A stretch of 5,705 nucleotides of DNA from Spirochaetia bacterium (lineage in GTDB: Bacteria > Spirochaetota > Spirochaetia > Treponematales > Breznakiellaceae), in NCBI GenBank assembly GCA_026002045.1, contig BOAV01000125.1:1-5705 (forward strand). Direction: 5' to 3'. Of this stretch, positions 5,579-5,705 are shown in pieces (position 1 is the stretch's first letter; every line of letters starts with the position of its first letter). The position numbers were made by a program, and so were the translations under genes. The notes beneath the pieces are model-generated. The model was given only the letters and a program-made list of their open reading frames with translations. It searched no databases and was not told where the DNA came from.

Positions 5579-5598
5579 TTATATAATGAAAAGTGCAA
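5570..5598 (-). promoter_or_regulatory. Candidate promoter of the reductase-importer operon
   Basis: The minus strand has an AT-rich stretch with TATAAT (complement 5578-5583), TATGAT (complement 5573-5578) and GATAAG (complement 5570-5575). The best -35 candidate is TTGCAC (complement 5593-5598), at spacings of 9, 14 and 17 nt respectively, so the exact -10 is uncertain. The location, just upstream of a strong GGAGGT ribosome-binding site, makes promoter activity likely. Confidence 0.4.
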
Positions 5599-5668
5599 AA
5601 GAGAAAAGTGTGACACGGGGCTTTAAACCAGGCGCGCTAAAATAGTATCATCACATTAAGGAGAATAT

Positions 5669-5705
5669 ATGAAAACTGTATTGAAAATCGACGGAATGTC
5701 CTGCG
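5669..5705 (+). CDS. Heavy-metal-associated domain protein, N-terminal fragment
   Basis: Only the first 12 codons are in the window (MKTVLKIDGMSC), plus one base of the next. They match the start of an HMA domain: a first beta strand followed by GMSC, where the Cys would be the first of the metal-binding CxxC pair. The start is well supported by AAGGAG (5658-5663), 5 nt before the ATG. The full gene could be a CopZ-like small chaperone or the first domain of a P1B-type metal ATPase; the fragment cannot distinguish them. It is transcribed divergently from the reductase-importer operon, with 127 bp between start codons. The region upstream has no clear -35/-10 pair on this strand; TAAAAT (5638-5643) is a weak -10 candidate. 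Confidence 0.7.
   Translation, partial: MKTVLKIDGMSC

Overview
The window reads as chromosomal DNA of a spirochaete, most likely a host-associated (termite-gut type) Treponema. This is inferred from three things: a lipoprotein built of 41-residue repeats with GGGRFVAVG and STDGITW motifs, a short XRE-type regulator that I associate with Treponema, and a GC-rich but uneven base composition. No rRNA or marker gene is present, so the assignment is tentative.

Layout. At the left, on the minus strand and cut by the window edge, is a secreted lipoprotein with a ten-glycine linker and exact 123-bp tandem repeats. A short divergent intergenic region (540-716) separates it from a small XRE-family helix-turn-helix gene on the plus strand. 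That gene converges, across a 68-bp gap, on a five-gene minus-strand block (5541 down to 1091). In transcription order the block holds an aldo/keto reductase with a C-terminal iron-sulfur domain, a DUF1361 membrane protein, and a complete ABC importer of the zinc/manganese class: binding lipoprotein, ATPase, permease. At the right edge, divergent from the block, are the first 12 codons of a heavy-metal-associated (HMA/CopZ-like) protein.

How the genes work together. Every junction in the five-gene block either overlaps (8, 4 and 4 nt) or abuts (TAGATG, 0 nt). This predicts one transcript with coupled translation from a promoter upstream of the reductase. The importer should capture a divalent metal, probably zinc, outside the inner membrane and move it into the cell. 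The DUF1361 protein and the Fe-S reductase have no function I can derive from sequence, so their link to metal uptake rests on gene order alone. The HMA gene starting divergently adds a second metal-related gene, although HMA domains usually bind copper-like ions.

I do not see a clearly new biological system. The points most worth a second look are the repeat lipoprotein, whose between-repeat differences concentrate at a few alternating residues, the overlapping face-to-face promoters next to it, and the unusual composition of the metal operon, including an AT-rich DUF1361 gene between GC-rich neighbours.
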